Below are positions 23,061-30,926 of a stretch of 33,959 nucleotides of DNA, piece by piece. The translations under genes were made by a program, and so were the position numbers. Position 1 is the stretch's first letter. The number at the start of each line of letters is the position of its first letter. Origin of the DNA: Caldilineaceae bacterium (lineage in GTDB: Bacteria > Chloroflexota > Anaerolineae > Caldilineales > Caldilineaceae); the NCBI GenBank assembly GCA_011523365.1, contig WTGY01000126.1:1-33959 (forward strand). Reading direction: 5' to 3'. The notes beneath the pieces were generated by a model. It was not told the DNA's origin, searched no databases, and saw nothing but the letters and a program-made list of their open reading frames with translations.

Positions 23061-24701
23061 TTAGGGAGACCTGCCGCCGGCGCCAGGAGCGCCCGGAGGC
23101 GGCCCCGAAAAGGGTACCCATTCATCCTCCTGCTTGACGAAGGTGGTGGCGCCGAGCACTTCATCGCCGCTCTGCAACTGTGTTGAACGAACAACAGTCC
23201 ATTCACCCTGAACGCCTTCCACCACCACGGCGACCGGCAGCGCATCTTCGTCTCTCGACTTCATCACCACCGTCTCGCCGTCGTTTTCCTGAACTGCGGT
23301 CGTGGGAACCAGCCAGCGGGTCGCCGCCGGTTCGCTGCGCAGGGTGGCAACAGCCGTCATGCCCGGCCGCACCCCCGTCAGGGCCTCATCGATCAGCCGC
23401 ACCGTTACCGGGTAGTCGATCACCCCCTCCTGGGCGCTGCTCGATGGTTCAATGCCGCTGATCATCCCCGCAAACACCCTTTCGGGAAAGGCATCGATCG
23501 TGACGTCCGCCAGTTGACCAACGCTGATCTTGGGAATATCGACTTCGGCGACATCGATCGTCAGCTGCAGCTGGCTCAGGTCGGCTACTGTGATCGCGAC
23601 GGTGCCCGCTGAAATCCGGTCGCTTTCATCCACGTTGACCCGCAGGACAGTACCCGCAGCCGGGGCGACCAGCTCCGCTTTGATCAGGTCGAGCCTTGCC
23701 TCCAGCAAGGTCAACTGCGCTTGGTCGATCGACAGCTGCGCCAGTTCGATATCCGTTTCATCCGCGCCGCGCAACAGCGTGTCCAGTCTGGACTGGGCCG
23801 CCGCGACCTGCGATTCCGCTGCCGCAATGTTCACGGCCGTCGGTCCGGCCAACAGATCATCCAACTGCTGCTGTGCCGTCTGGGCCTGGCTCAGCGCCGA
23901 CTGCAAATCCGCCTGTGAGGCCGGCGCAACCGCCTCCTCATAGGCCGCCAGCGCCGACCCGTAGGAGATTGTCGCCTGCTGCAGCTGGGCCGCCTGCCGC
24001 GTCATTCCGACATCCTCGCGCCAAGCGACCTTGTCATACTCAGTCTGGGCTTCCTGCATGGCTACGTGTGCATTTTCCACCGCCGCCGCCAGCTGGATCC
24101 GTTCATTCTCGCTGGCCCCATTCCGAAGGTCATCGTATCTCGCCCATGCGGAGGCGGCGTTGCTGCGCGCTGCAGCCAGCTCCCCATTGCTGGCGCCGTT
24201 CTGCACTTCGGCCAGGTTTTCCTCTGCCGACTTCAACTCCGCTACCGCCGCGGCAAGCTCAGCCGCGCTGGCTTCCGCCAGCAGATTTTCAAGCTGCAGT
24301 TCAGCCGACGTCAGATTGATGCGGGCCTGGTCCACTGCCCTGCGCAGGTCGTCCCGGTCCAGCGCCACCAGCAGATCACCGCTGCTGACCGCGTCGCCGA
24401 CTTCCACCAGCACCTCATCTACGTAGCCGTCGACCCGCGCAACCACCTGCTGTGTGTCTGCAAGCTCGATATTGCCCGCCGCGGTGACGCGATCCACCGC
24501 CGAGTCCGCAGGGCGGATGAGCGTGGTCCCGATGCTGACTGCCGGAACCGTTTCAGATATCGGCTCCGCTATGGCTGCCAATTCCCTTGCGGCCGCCGTC
24601 TGTTCCGGCCCAATCCGGCCGGAGAAACCTGCAAAGCCGACGCCGAACGCGACACCAGCCACCACGGCGCACAGAATAAGTAGAACATGTTTCCAGTTCA
24701 T
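23061..24701 (-). CDS. Periplasmic adaptor (membrane fusion) protein, MacA/HlyD-like
   Basis: 546 residues, longer than typical MacA. Signal anchor/TM at ~5-26, lipoyl half-motif VVARVDGYVDEVLVEVGDAV, and a long Ala/Gln/Glu-rich coiled coil (~115-330). The coiled coil contains internal repeats (LAEVQNGASN, YDDLRNGASE, LDDLLAGPTA, LDTLLRGADE), each about one hairpin turn. Then come the second lipoyl half (LVAPAAGTVLRVNVDESDRI) and beta-barrel domains (YPVTVRLID, GVRPGMTAVATL). The tail is Pro/Gly-rich. It joins the MacB-type permease to the outside. In a lipoprotein-poor or single-membrane cell it could act as an extracytoplasmic stalk. The TAA stop is followed by short heptamers. Confidence 0.92.
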   Translation of the reverse strand: MNWKHVLLILCAVVAGVAFGVGFAGFSGRIGPEQTAAARELAAIAEPISETVPAVSIGTTLIRPADSAVDRVTAAGNIELADTQQVVARVDGYVDEVLVEVGDAVSSGDLLVALDRDDLRRAVDQARINLTSAELQLENLLAEASAAELAAAVAELKSAEENLAEVQNGASNGELAAARSNAASAWARYDDLRNGASENERIQLAAAVENAHVAMQEAQTEYDKVAWREDVGMTRQAAQLQQATISYGSALAAYEEAVAPASQADLQSALSQAQTAQQQLDDLLAGPTAVNIAAAESQVAAAQSRLDTLLRGADETDIELAQLSIDQAQLTLLEARLDLIKAELVAPAAGTVLRVNVDESDRISAGTVAITVADLSQLQLTIDVAEVDIPKISVGQLADVTIDAFPERVFAGMISGIEPSSSAQEGVIDYPVTVRLIDEALTGVRPGMTAVATLRSEPAATRWLVPTTAVQENDGETVVMKSRDEDALPVAVVVEGVQGEWTVVRSTQLQSGDEVLGATTFVKQEDEWVPFSGPPPGAPGAGGRSP

Positions 24702-24845
24702 ATGAATGCTCCTTCCAAATGACGCAGGTATCTGCCGTCCGTTCCGAAATCCGCTGTATAAGATCTGTAACCGCAGGAGATCCTGTCCTGTTGTCTCCCG
24801 GCACCTACAACAGCCGTTCCTTTTCCTACCTTCTCAACAACATCA

Positions 24846-26084
24846 TCACTCATATCGCAGCGCCTCGATCGGGTCCAACCGGGTCGCACGCATCGCCGGG
24901 TACAGACCGAATATCAACCCGCAACCGGCGCTGACACCCACAGCTAGGATCAGCGCGTCGACCCCAATCAGAAGGTCGATTGGAAAGTTGGGGATTCTCT
25001 GCACCAGCAGAGCTAAACCGTAGCTGATGGCGATTCCAATCAGGCCCCCAAGTAGTGTCAGTACCAGCGACTCAATCAGAAACTGCAGCAACACGTCGCT
25101 GGTGTGCGCACCCAGTGCTTTGCGCAGGCCGATCTCTTTTGTGCGTTCCGTCACCGATACAAGCATGATGTTCATGATGCCGATTCCACCCACCACAAGG
25201 CTGATGGCAGCGATGCTGCTCAGAAGCAGCGTAAGCGTGCTTGTGACGGTGCCGATCGTGTCCAGCAGGCTGGCCTGCGTGCTGATGGTAAAGTCATTGT
25301 CGTCGTCCGCGCCGAGTCCGTGCCGCAATCGCAAGGTCTGTTCGATCTGGAGCTCGGCTGCCTCCACCCGCTCTTCACTTACCGCATTCGCCGATACAGA
25401 CGTAACAATGTACTCGCCCCGATAGCGGGGAACATTGAAGATGCGTCCGTGGGCCGCGCCAATTGGGATGAACCCACTGTCGTCATTGCTGCCGAAACCC
25501 GCGTTGCCGCTTTCTTCCAGCACCCCGACGACCGTGAACGGTTCGCCGTCGATGCGCACGCTTTCGCCAACCACCTGCGTGCGCTCAAAGAGATCGGTCG
25601 CAACCACCGTCCCGATGACGATTACATTGCTCATCTGGGCGATCTCGTCCTCCGTCAGAAAGCGTCCCTCGGCCATCTCCAGCCTGTGAACTTCGGCATA
25701 GTCAGCAGTCGTCCCTGTCACCCGGGTCTGCTTGTTGTTGCTGCCGGCGACCAGCTGGATGCTTCCTCCATATTGGGGCACGACCTCAACAACATCCGGA
25801 TGGAAGGCGGCGTCGGAAAGCGCTCTTACATCGCCCATAGTCAACGTCTGAACAGGGGCGCCGGCGCCCTCTCCTTCGCTCTCAGTGCTCGGGCTGATCG
25901 TCAGGCGTGTTGTGCCCTGGCTCGCAACTTCGTCCAGGATATTTGCCGACGCGCCGCGCCCGACACCCAGTATCGTCAGGACCGCGGCAACGCCGATGAT
26001 TATGCCCAGCATCGTCAAGCTGGCCCGCATCTTGTTGGCGGCGATGCTGTCCACAGCGACCGGGAAATATCTAAACAGCTTCAT
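24846..26084 (-). CDS. MacB-type ABC transporter permease
   Basis: 412 residues. N-terminal AANKMRASLTMLGIIIGVAAVLTILGV helix split over ~15-45, then a large MacB periplasmic core domain (~50-280), then three FtsX-like helices (~285-400) around IGIMNIMLVSVTERTKEIGL and RKALGA, ending RATRLDPIEALRYE, the typical C-terminus. The start overlaps the ATPase stop by 14 nt, so the two are made together. Mechanotransmission-type exporter of peptides, antibiotics or lipoproteins; substrate unknown. Confidence 0.94.
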   Translation of the reverse strand: MKLFRYFPVAVDSIAANKMRASLTMLGIIIGVAAVLTILGVGRGASANILDEVASQGTTRLTISPSTESEGEGAGAPVQTLTMGDVRALSDAAFHPDVVEVVPQYGGSIQLVAGSNNKQTRVTGTTADYAEVHRLEMAEGRFLTEDEIAQMSNVIVIGTVVATDLFERTQVVGESVRIDGEPFTVVGVLEESGNAGFGSNDDSGFIPIGAAHGRIFNVPRYRGEYIVTSVSANAVSEERVEAAELQIEQTLRLRHGLGADDDNDFTISTQASLLDTIGTVTSTLTLLLSSIAAISLVVGGIGIMNIMLVSVTERTKEIGLRKALGAHTSDVLLQFLIESLVLTLLGGLIGIAISYGLALLVQRIPNFPIDLLIGVDALILAVGVSAGCGLIFGLYPAMRATRLDPIEALRYE

Positions 26085-26874
26085 ACATCTTTTCCTTATC
26101 CTGCTCTATCGCGACGGGCCGCGGCAGCGGCGCAGGCGCGGTCCCGCTCAGCCCGTTGCGAAAACCGCTCGCAGTAGCAGTCGCCGCGTCTGAATCGGAA
26201 ACGATAACCCCGTCTCGCATCGTAATCACGCGATGGGCCCGTTCGGCGATCTCCTGGTCGTGCGTAATGATGACAAGAGTCAGTCCTTCCTCGTGCAGCT
26301 TCTCAAAAAGTGCCATCACCTCTTCACCGGTCCGCGTGTCGAGCGCGCCGGTCGGTTCGTCAGCCAGCAGCAGGCTGGGCCGGTTCACGAGCGCACGCGC
26401 GATCGCGACCCGCTGTTGCTGTCCACCGGAGAGCTCCTCTGGCTTGTGGTCCGCGCGTTCGGCCAGGCCCACCTGCGCCAGTGCCTCCAGCGCCCGCTCG
26501 CGTGCAGTACCGCGAGCAACGTTGGCGTAGAAGAGCGGCAACTCCACCTGGCGCCAGGCAGCCGCACGTGCCAGCAGGTTGAACTGCTGAAAAACGAACC
26601 CGATCTCCCTGTTGCGCAGATCCGCCAACTGTCTCCCGGTCAGGCCGTTTGCCCTATGGCCGCGAATCTGAAAGACGCCCTCCGTAGGGCTGTCCAACAG
26701 ACCGATGATGTTCATCAAGGTACTCTTGCCCGAACCGCTTGTACCGACGATCGCTACGTACTCCCCCGCTTCGATTGAGAGCGAAACGCCGTTCAGGGCA
26801 AGGACCTTCGTCTCCCCCATCTGATAGACTTTCGATATGTTCTGCATGTCGATCAGCGCTGAAGAATCGGCCAT
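26071..26874 (-). CDS. ABC transporter ATP-binding protein (MacB/LolD type)
   Basis: 267 residues from ATG 26874, supported by GGAGAGGAG just upstream. Walker A GTSGSGKST (44-52), Q-loop FVFQQFNLLARA, signature LSGGQQQR, Walker B LLLADEPTGALD, and H-loop ITHD. The ~30-residue C-terminal extension after IVSDSDAAT is poorly conserved and ends in the overlap with the permease gene. First gene of the efflux operon (ATPase, permease, adaptor, then regulator and kinase). Confidence 0.95.
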   Translation of the reverse strand: MADSSALIDMQNISKVYQMGETKVLALNGVSLSIEAGEYVAIVGTSGSGKSTLMNIIGLLDSPTEGVFQIRGHRANGLTGRQLADLRNREIGFVFQQFNLLARAAAWRQVELPLFYANVARGTARERALEALAQVGLAERADHKPEELSGGQQQRVAIARALVNRPSLLLADEPTGALDTRTGEEVMALFEKLHEEGLTLVIITHDQEIAERAHRVITMRDGVIVSDSDAATATASGFRNGLSGTAPAPLPRPVAIEQDKEKMYEAV

Positions 26875-26960
26875 ATCTCCTCTCCTGAACGGGTAACAAA
26901 ATAAGCTGAAGATCCGGCAGTACGACTGGCTGATGCGCAGCCATCGTCCTGACTCTCTAC

Positions 26961-26994
26961 AGTGTACTCTTGAAATCTGGAGAAATTCTGGAGA
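26961..26994 (-). promoter_or_regulatory. Efflux operon promoter with 11-bp tandem direct repeat
   Basis: AAATCTGGAGA (26973-26983) is followed directly by AATTCTGGAGA (26984-26994), with one mismatch in 11. On the minus strand this pair covers the -35 region of a weak promoter whose -10 is TACACT (26961-26966). OmpR/PhoB-family regulators bind direct repeats with an 11-bp period over a poor -35, so the regulator encoded in this locus is the likely binder. Confidence 0.42.
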
Positions 26995-27454
26995 TGAAGC
27001 AGAGGAAATGGGGAGGATGCTTCCGCGGCGCAACCGCGGTCACACGACGCCGCATAACGGCTCTGATTTCAGCGGGTAGCGGAGGGAAGACGCAGGTGCT
27101 GATGCACCGCGTTACGCAGACCCGGGAACTGGGGCCAGGCAGCCGTCTGCGGCGTGGATTTCCCCCTGGCTCAGAGGGCGGCCCGCAGTCAGCGGCGGCC
27201 GGGGCAGCAGCCAGAATGAGCTGTTTCAAGCCCCGCGCTGCTTTCAGATGTGATGAGGCGTATCAGGTCGCTGCGCGCCGCACGCAGCGTAGCCAGCAAT
27301 ACGTAGAAGGATCGTACGTAAACTGCCCAGAACAGACGCCACGCTGATGTCTACGATACTTCACACCGAAAAGTGACCTTTCTCCAGTGTAAATTGCCGT
27401 CAATCCATCAAGCACACACACTCATTCCAAGACGAATTCTGCGCAGGAAACCCA

Positions 27455-27484
27455 TTGACCAACCGGAATTCTCTGGGTTAAGAT
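27455..27484 (+). promoter_or_regulatory. Promoter-like pair pointing into the isomerase 3' end
   Basis: TTGACC (27455-27460), 18-bp spacer, TAAGAT (27479-27484) on the plus strand. Transcription would run antisense into the convergent sugar isomerase gene. No gene on the plus strand follows closely. Confidence 0.25.
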
Positions 27485-27531
27485 CTCACTGTAAAGGATG
27501 CCCTGACACGTTGTACCCCCCCGCCGCTGAA

Positions 27532-28341
27532 TCAGCCGTCCTGCACGCTCGTGATCGTCTCCCGCAGCAGGGCGACCGACTGCGTCAGGGCCGCTTGCGG
27601 ATCGCCGGCGACGCGGCACTCGTATGTCAGGTAGCCCTTGAAACCGACGTCGGCCAGAGCCTGAATGCCGGCCTGCCAGTCGATGTCGCCGATGCCCGGC
27701 TGGACACGCGTGTTGTCAGCCACGTGGACATGGCCGATGTACCGGCCGATCTTGCGGATCGTCGCCGGCGTGTCGACTTCCTCGATATGCATGTGGAAGA
27801 AATCGGTCAGCAGAGCCACGCCGGGAGGGTCCCCTGCCTTCTGGATGATTTCCACCCCGTCCTCCTGCCGCCGCAGCAGGTGCTGCTCATAGCGGTTGAG
27901 AGGCTCTAACAGCAGAAGCGTGCCATGACTGTGCGCAAACGCGGCCAGATCGCGCGTGATCTCGACCAGCAGCTCCTTTTCCAGCGCGATCGCATCCTTG
28001 AGCGGCGAAAGGTCCGGCAGCCGCGGCGGACCGAAGATCGGCGGCACAATCTGCCCGGCTGCACCGAAATGGCCGCAGGCTTCCAGATTGCGCCGGGATT
28101 CGTCGATGCTGGCCTCGCGTTTGGCCGGGTCCGGGTCCAGCCAGTCAAAGGTGGACTGGCCGCAAATGGACGAGATGCGCACCGAACGGTTGCTGAAAGC
28201 GGCCTCGTATTCACTGATGCGGTCATAGAGTCGCGACCGGCCCTGGATCTCGACACCGTCGATCTGCAGCGCTTCGGCGCAGTCGAGCTTTGCGTTCAGC
28301 GTTTCGCCCGGCAACAGGTTTTCCTGTATTGAAATTAGCAT
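27532..28341 (-). CDS. Sugar phosphate isomerase/epimerase (TIM barrel)
   Basis: 269 residues, xylose-isomerase-like TIM barrel. Probable metal ligands by pattern: E146 (LLLEPLNRYE), D180 (LLTDFFHMHIEE), H206 (GHVHVADN) and E241 (LTYECR). The family includes hydroxypyruvate isomerase, 3-keto epimerases and inosose isomerase. AGGAG lies 5 nt before the ATG. With the Gfo/Idh, ThDP and hydroxyacid dehydrogenase genes to the right it fits a sugar-acid or cyclitol route, but the SH3 gene on the other strand separates them. Exact substrate unknown. Confidence 0.9.
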   Translation of the reverse strand: MLISIQENLLPGETLNAKLDCAEALQIDGVEIQGRSRLYDRISEYEAAFSNRSVRISSICGQSTFDWLDPDPAKREASIDESRRNLEACGHFGAAGQIVPPIFGPPRLPDLSPLKDAIALEKELLVEITRDLAAFAHSHGTLLLLEPLNRYEQHLLRRQEDGVEIIQKAGDPPGVALLTDFFHMHIEEVDTPATIRKIGRYIGHVHVADNTRVQPGIGDIDWQAGIQALADVGFKGYLTYECRVAGDPQAALTQSVALLRETITSVQDG

Positions 28342-28584
28342 GGGGTCTCCTTTGAGACGTACGACCTCGCCGTCACAGTGATGTTGAGTAACCTAATGTG
28401 TCAGAATGACATAAGCGGCGCCGGCGGGTTGCGCAACGGGAGATCCTGTTCCCAGCTTTGGTATAGCGAAGCGGTTGCGCATGTGATACACTCAAATATC
28501 GGGTCACACCGCCCGCCCTTGCCCGTTGCCGTCAACAGCCACCGTCGATATGCGACTTAAGTTTATCTGATCTTCGTTGCAAAA

Positions 28585-29451
28585 GTGATTAACCACAACG
28601 CACCGCGCGCCTCCCAAGAAGGAGAAAAATCGACAAACCCCGCTGACGACGGCGATTGGGGCCACGGAGCGTCCCCCGCCGCCGGACCGCATTCTGCTGA
28701 CACGGGCAGTACACACGCAGGCGCTGATAGCGGAGCCGAAGTGCATCAATCCCACGCGCTTGTGCCTCACCGGCGCCAGATACCGGTACTGAGACCGGAA
28801 GTCATCATCGAAATCCCCGCGCCAGTCAACAGGACCCGGCGATTCGTCTGGCTGGGCGCCGCGGCCCTCCCCCTCATCGTCACCTTGATTGCACTCTCCG
28901 CGCTGGCGATTCGCTCCGAGAGTGGGCCCGCGACCGCGCAGGAGGGAACCGTGGAGGCGCGGGTCTCCATGCGCCTGACCGAAGAATGGTCCAAGAATCA
29001 ACCCCAATACGCCGCCACCGCCGCGCTTGAAGCAACCGTGGAAGCGCGCGTCGCGCTGCGCCTGGAGGAAGAACGGGCCATCCGGGCCCAGCAGCAACTG
29101 GCGACGGCTGCTGCTGCCGGGGAACCTACGGTGGGCCTCGCCACCGCCACCGTCGCGGCGACCCCCGCTGCCGCAGAAGGCGCCCCCCTCTACGCCCGTT
29201 CCTCCGCTGTGTTGAATCTTCGCCGCGGGCCCGGCCAGACCTACGATTCGCTGGGCCTTATCCCGCCCGGCGAACGGCTGCGCCTGCTCGGCCGCACGGG
29301 AGATAGCGGCTGGTTCTACGTAGCCAAGACCGACGCTTTTTCGACCGAAGAAGTACTGGGATGGGTGGCCGGCTGGCTGGTGGATGTCCCCGGAGATCCA
29401 ATGCTTCTCGAGGTCGTATCCCCGAATCCTCTGGCAACGCAGCGCGAGTAG
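28585..29451 (+). CDS. Single-pass membrane protein with SH3-like domain
   Basis: 288 residues from GTG 28585. The N-terminal ~85 residues are polar and low-complexity (Gly/Ala/His/Asp-rich), then a transmembrane helix (~87-108, FVWLGAAALPLIVTLIALSA), an Ala/Glu/Arg-rich segment with two near-repeats (GTVEARVSMRLTEEW and ATVEARVALRLEEER) that may be helical, a Thr/Ala linker, and a bacterial SH3 domain (~200-270, LNLRRGPGQTYDSLGLIPPG, then GWFYVAK and GWVAGWLV). It likely binds cell-wall or other surface material outside the membrane. An alternative GTG at 28741 has GGAG 5 nt upstream and would remove 52 N-terminal residues. Confidence 0.85.
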   Translation: MINHNAPRASQEGEKSTNPADDGDWGHGASPAAGPHSADTGSTHAGADSGAEVHQSHALVPHRRQIPVLRPEVIIEIPAPVNRTRRFVWLGAAALPLIVTLIALSALAIRSESGPATAQEGTVEARVSMRLTEEWSKNQPQYAATAALEATVEARVALRLEEERAIRAQQQLATAAAAGEPTVGLATATVAATPAAAEGAPLYARSSAVLNLRRGPGQTYDSLGLIPPGERLRLLGRTGDSGWFYVAKTDAFSTEEVLGWVAGWLVDVPGDPMLLEVVSPNPLATQRE

Positions 29452-29547
29452 CCGCCGTGAACCGGCGAAAGCCCCCCGCACTCACATAGCACGGGGGCAG
29501 CGCCTGATTACGTAGCTCTCCGGACCTGCCCCGCCGCCCCGCTTACA

Positions 29548-30819
29548 CTACAGCCCCAGCGCGTCGTCGATCTCCTCCTGGTAGGTCCGCACCGCGCCCG
29601 ACAGCAACTCCTCAAGTTCGACCGCGCGCCCCACAGCCGCCGATTCGTACGCGCCCAGAATGGCAGCCACCGCGATCATGCCGTCGCGCCCGTCGACCTC
29701 CGGCGCCCGTCCCTGCAGAATCGCCTCAGCGAAGTCGTGATACTCGATCGCCAGCAGCCTGGCATCCAGCGCCATCTCGGCATGGGCGACGTCGGGCAGA
29801 TCATAGACAACGCCGTCCGCGCCGAACAACCGCGCCGTAATCTCGTTCAGAGTGAAGTTGGGCAGCAGGTCCAGGATCTCTTTGCCCTCCAACGTCCGCT
29901 CCGCCAGCCGCAGCCGCACCGCACCGCCCGTCCGGTCCCGGGGGACGTCCAGCGCGCCCCGCCGGCCGTGAACACTGCGTTCAAAACGGCTGCTCCCCCT
30001 GCCCCCGCCCAGGTGCGAGAACTGCACCGTCGCGCCCGACCGCATCACATACTGGGCGAGGATCGAGTCCTCGCCCGTGGCCTCAATCGTCTCCGGGTAG
30101 GTGGGCGTCTGCTCCCGGTAGGAGATCAGCGGGTGATTCTCGGCGACGGGGCGCCGGCGGACCGGCTCCACAATCAATCCCCGCCCGAAGATGCGCGCGT
30201 ATTCACCGAGATAGTAACGGATGATATCGGCGTAATGAACGCCCATGTCCAGGCCGATCGCCCCCTTCTCCTTCAGATGGCGCCAAGGCGTGGCCGCCAT
30301 CACATCGTTGCCGCCGAGCGACGTCTGGATCATCAGCAAAGGGTCGTCCAGCAGCCCGGCGTCGATCACCGCACGCACCATCCGGTTGACCGGATCGCGG
30401 CGGTAGTTTTCCGCGGTCGCCAGCACAGTGCCGCTCTCCGCGGCCGCGTCGATGATGCGCCGGCAGGCCCGTATCGTAATGCCCAGCGGCTTCTCCACCA
30501 GGGCGTGTTTGCCCGCCGCCAGCGCCGCCGTCGCGATCTCGTGGTGGCTCGAGCCGTCGGTGACCACGTCGACCGCCGCGATATCGGAGTTGGCCAGCAT
30601 GCTGTCCAGATCGGTGAAGATCAGCGGCTTGCGGCCAAACAGGCGCTCCACCTCCCCTGCGATCCGCTCGGCATTGTCGCGGTTGATGTCGCACACCGCC
30701 ATCAACTCCACATTCGACATGCCGGTCTCTTCCAGCGTGTGATACGCGATCGTGTGGCGGTGGCCCATGCCCCCGCACCCGACCACACAGATGGGAACTC
30801 GTTCACTGCCCTGGCTCAT
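29548..30819 (-). CDS. Gfo/Idh/MocA family oxidoreductase
   Basis: 423 residues from ATG 30819 (GAGGA about 7 nt upstream). NAD(P)-binding motif VVGCGGMGHRH (12-22), the conserved EKP loop (HALVEKPLG) and the substrate-site segment KGAIGLDMGVHYADIIRYY. The C-terminal alpha/beta domain is slightly long. These enzymes oxidise or reduce sugars, inositols or sugar acids. It lies 105 bp after the ThDP enzyme on the same strand, so it may be in one transcript with it. Substrate unknown. Confidence 0.93.
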   Translation of the reverse strand: MSQGSERVPICVVGCGGMGHRHTIAYHTLEETGMSNVELMAVCDINRDNAERIAGEVERLFGRKPLIFTDLDSMLANSDIAAVDVVTDGSSHHEIATAALAAGKHALVEKPLGITIRACRRIIDAAAESGTVLATAENYRRDPVNRMVRAVIDAGLLDDPLLMIQTSLGGNDVMAATPWRHLKEKGAIGLDMGVHYADIIRYYLGEYARIFGRGLIVEPVRRRPVAENHPLISYREQTPTYPETIEATGEDSILAQYVMRSGATVQFSHLGGGRGSSRFERSVHGRRGALDVPRDRTGGAVRLRLAERTLEGKEILDLLPNFTLNEITARLFGADGVVYDLPDVAHAEMALDARLLAIEYHDFAEAILQGRAPEVDGRDGMIAVAAILGAYESAAVGRAVELEELLSGAVRTYQEEIDDALGL

Positions 30820-30891
30820 TAGTCTGTCCTCAAAATGCACTGGCAGGTAACCGGTACCCCCAACGAACACCGGCCACCTGCCAATCTCCCT

Positions 30892-30926
30892 TATTTGCTA
30901 TCCTCTATTCACTGACTACTGCCGTT
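30892..30926 (-). repeat. Heptamer array at 3' end of ThDP-enzyme gene
   Basis: Plus-strand units TATTTGC, TATCCTC, TATTCAC, TGACTAC, TGCCGTT: five 7-bp units, more diverged than the others. The TAA stop (30925-30927) starts in the last unit. Confidence 0.75.

Larger units (their letters stand above)
26875..27531. other. Long intergenic region upstream of efflux operon
   Basis: About 657 bp. It contains the operon control region (26961-26994). From 27000 to 27450 there is DNA with GC-rich short inverted repeats (for example CCGCGG.CAACCGCGG near 27030) but no recognisable gene, and at 27455-27484 there is a promoter-like pair pointing right. A 125-codon frame on the plus strand (26970-27347) has no family resemblance and I do not call it. 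Confidence 0.5.

Noticed and set aside
25104..26177. Long open frame (357 codons) on the plus strand
   Set aside because: Antisense to the MacB-type permease and ATPase genes; no recognisable domain.
26970..27347. Open frame of 125 codons in the efflux upstream region
   Set aside because: No domain, hydrophobic core or good start context; its 5' end lies inside the direct-repeat operator.
29737..30822. Long open frame (361 codons) on the plus strand
   Set aside because: Antisense to the Gfo/Idh gene; composition typical of a shadow frame.
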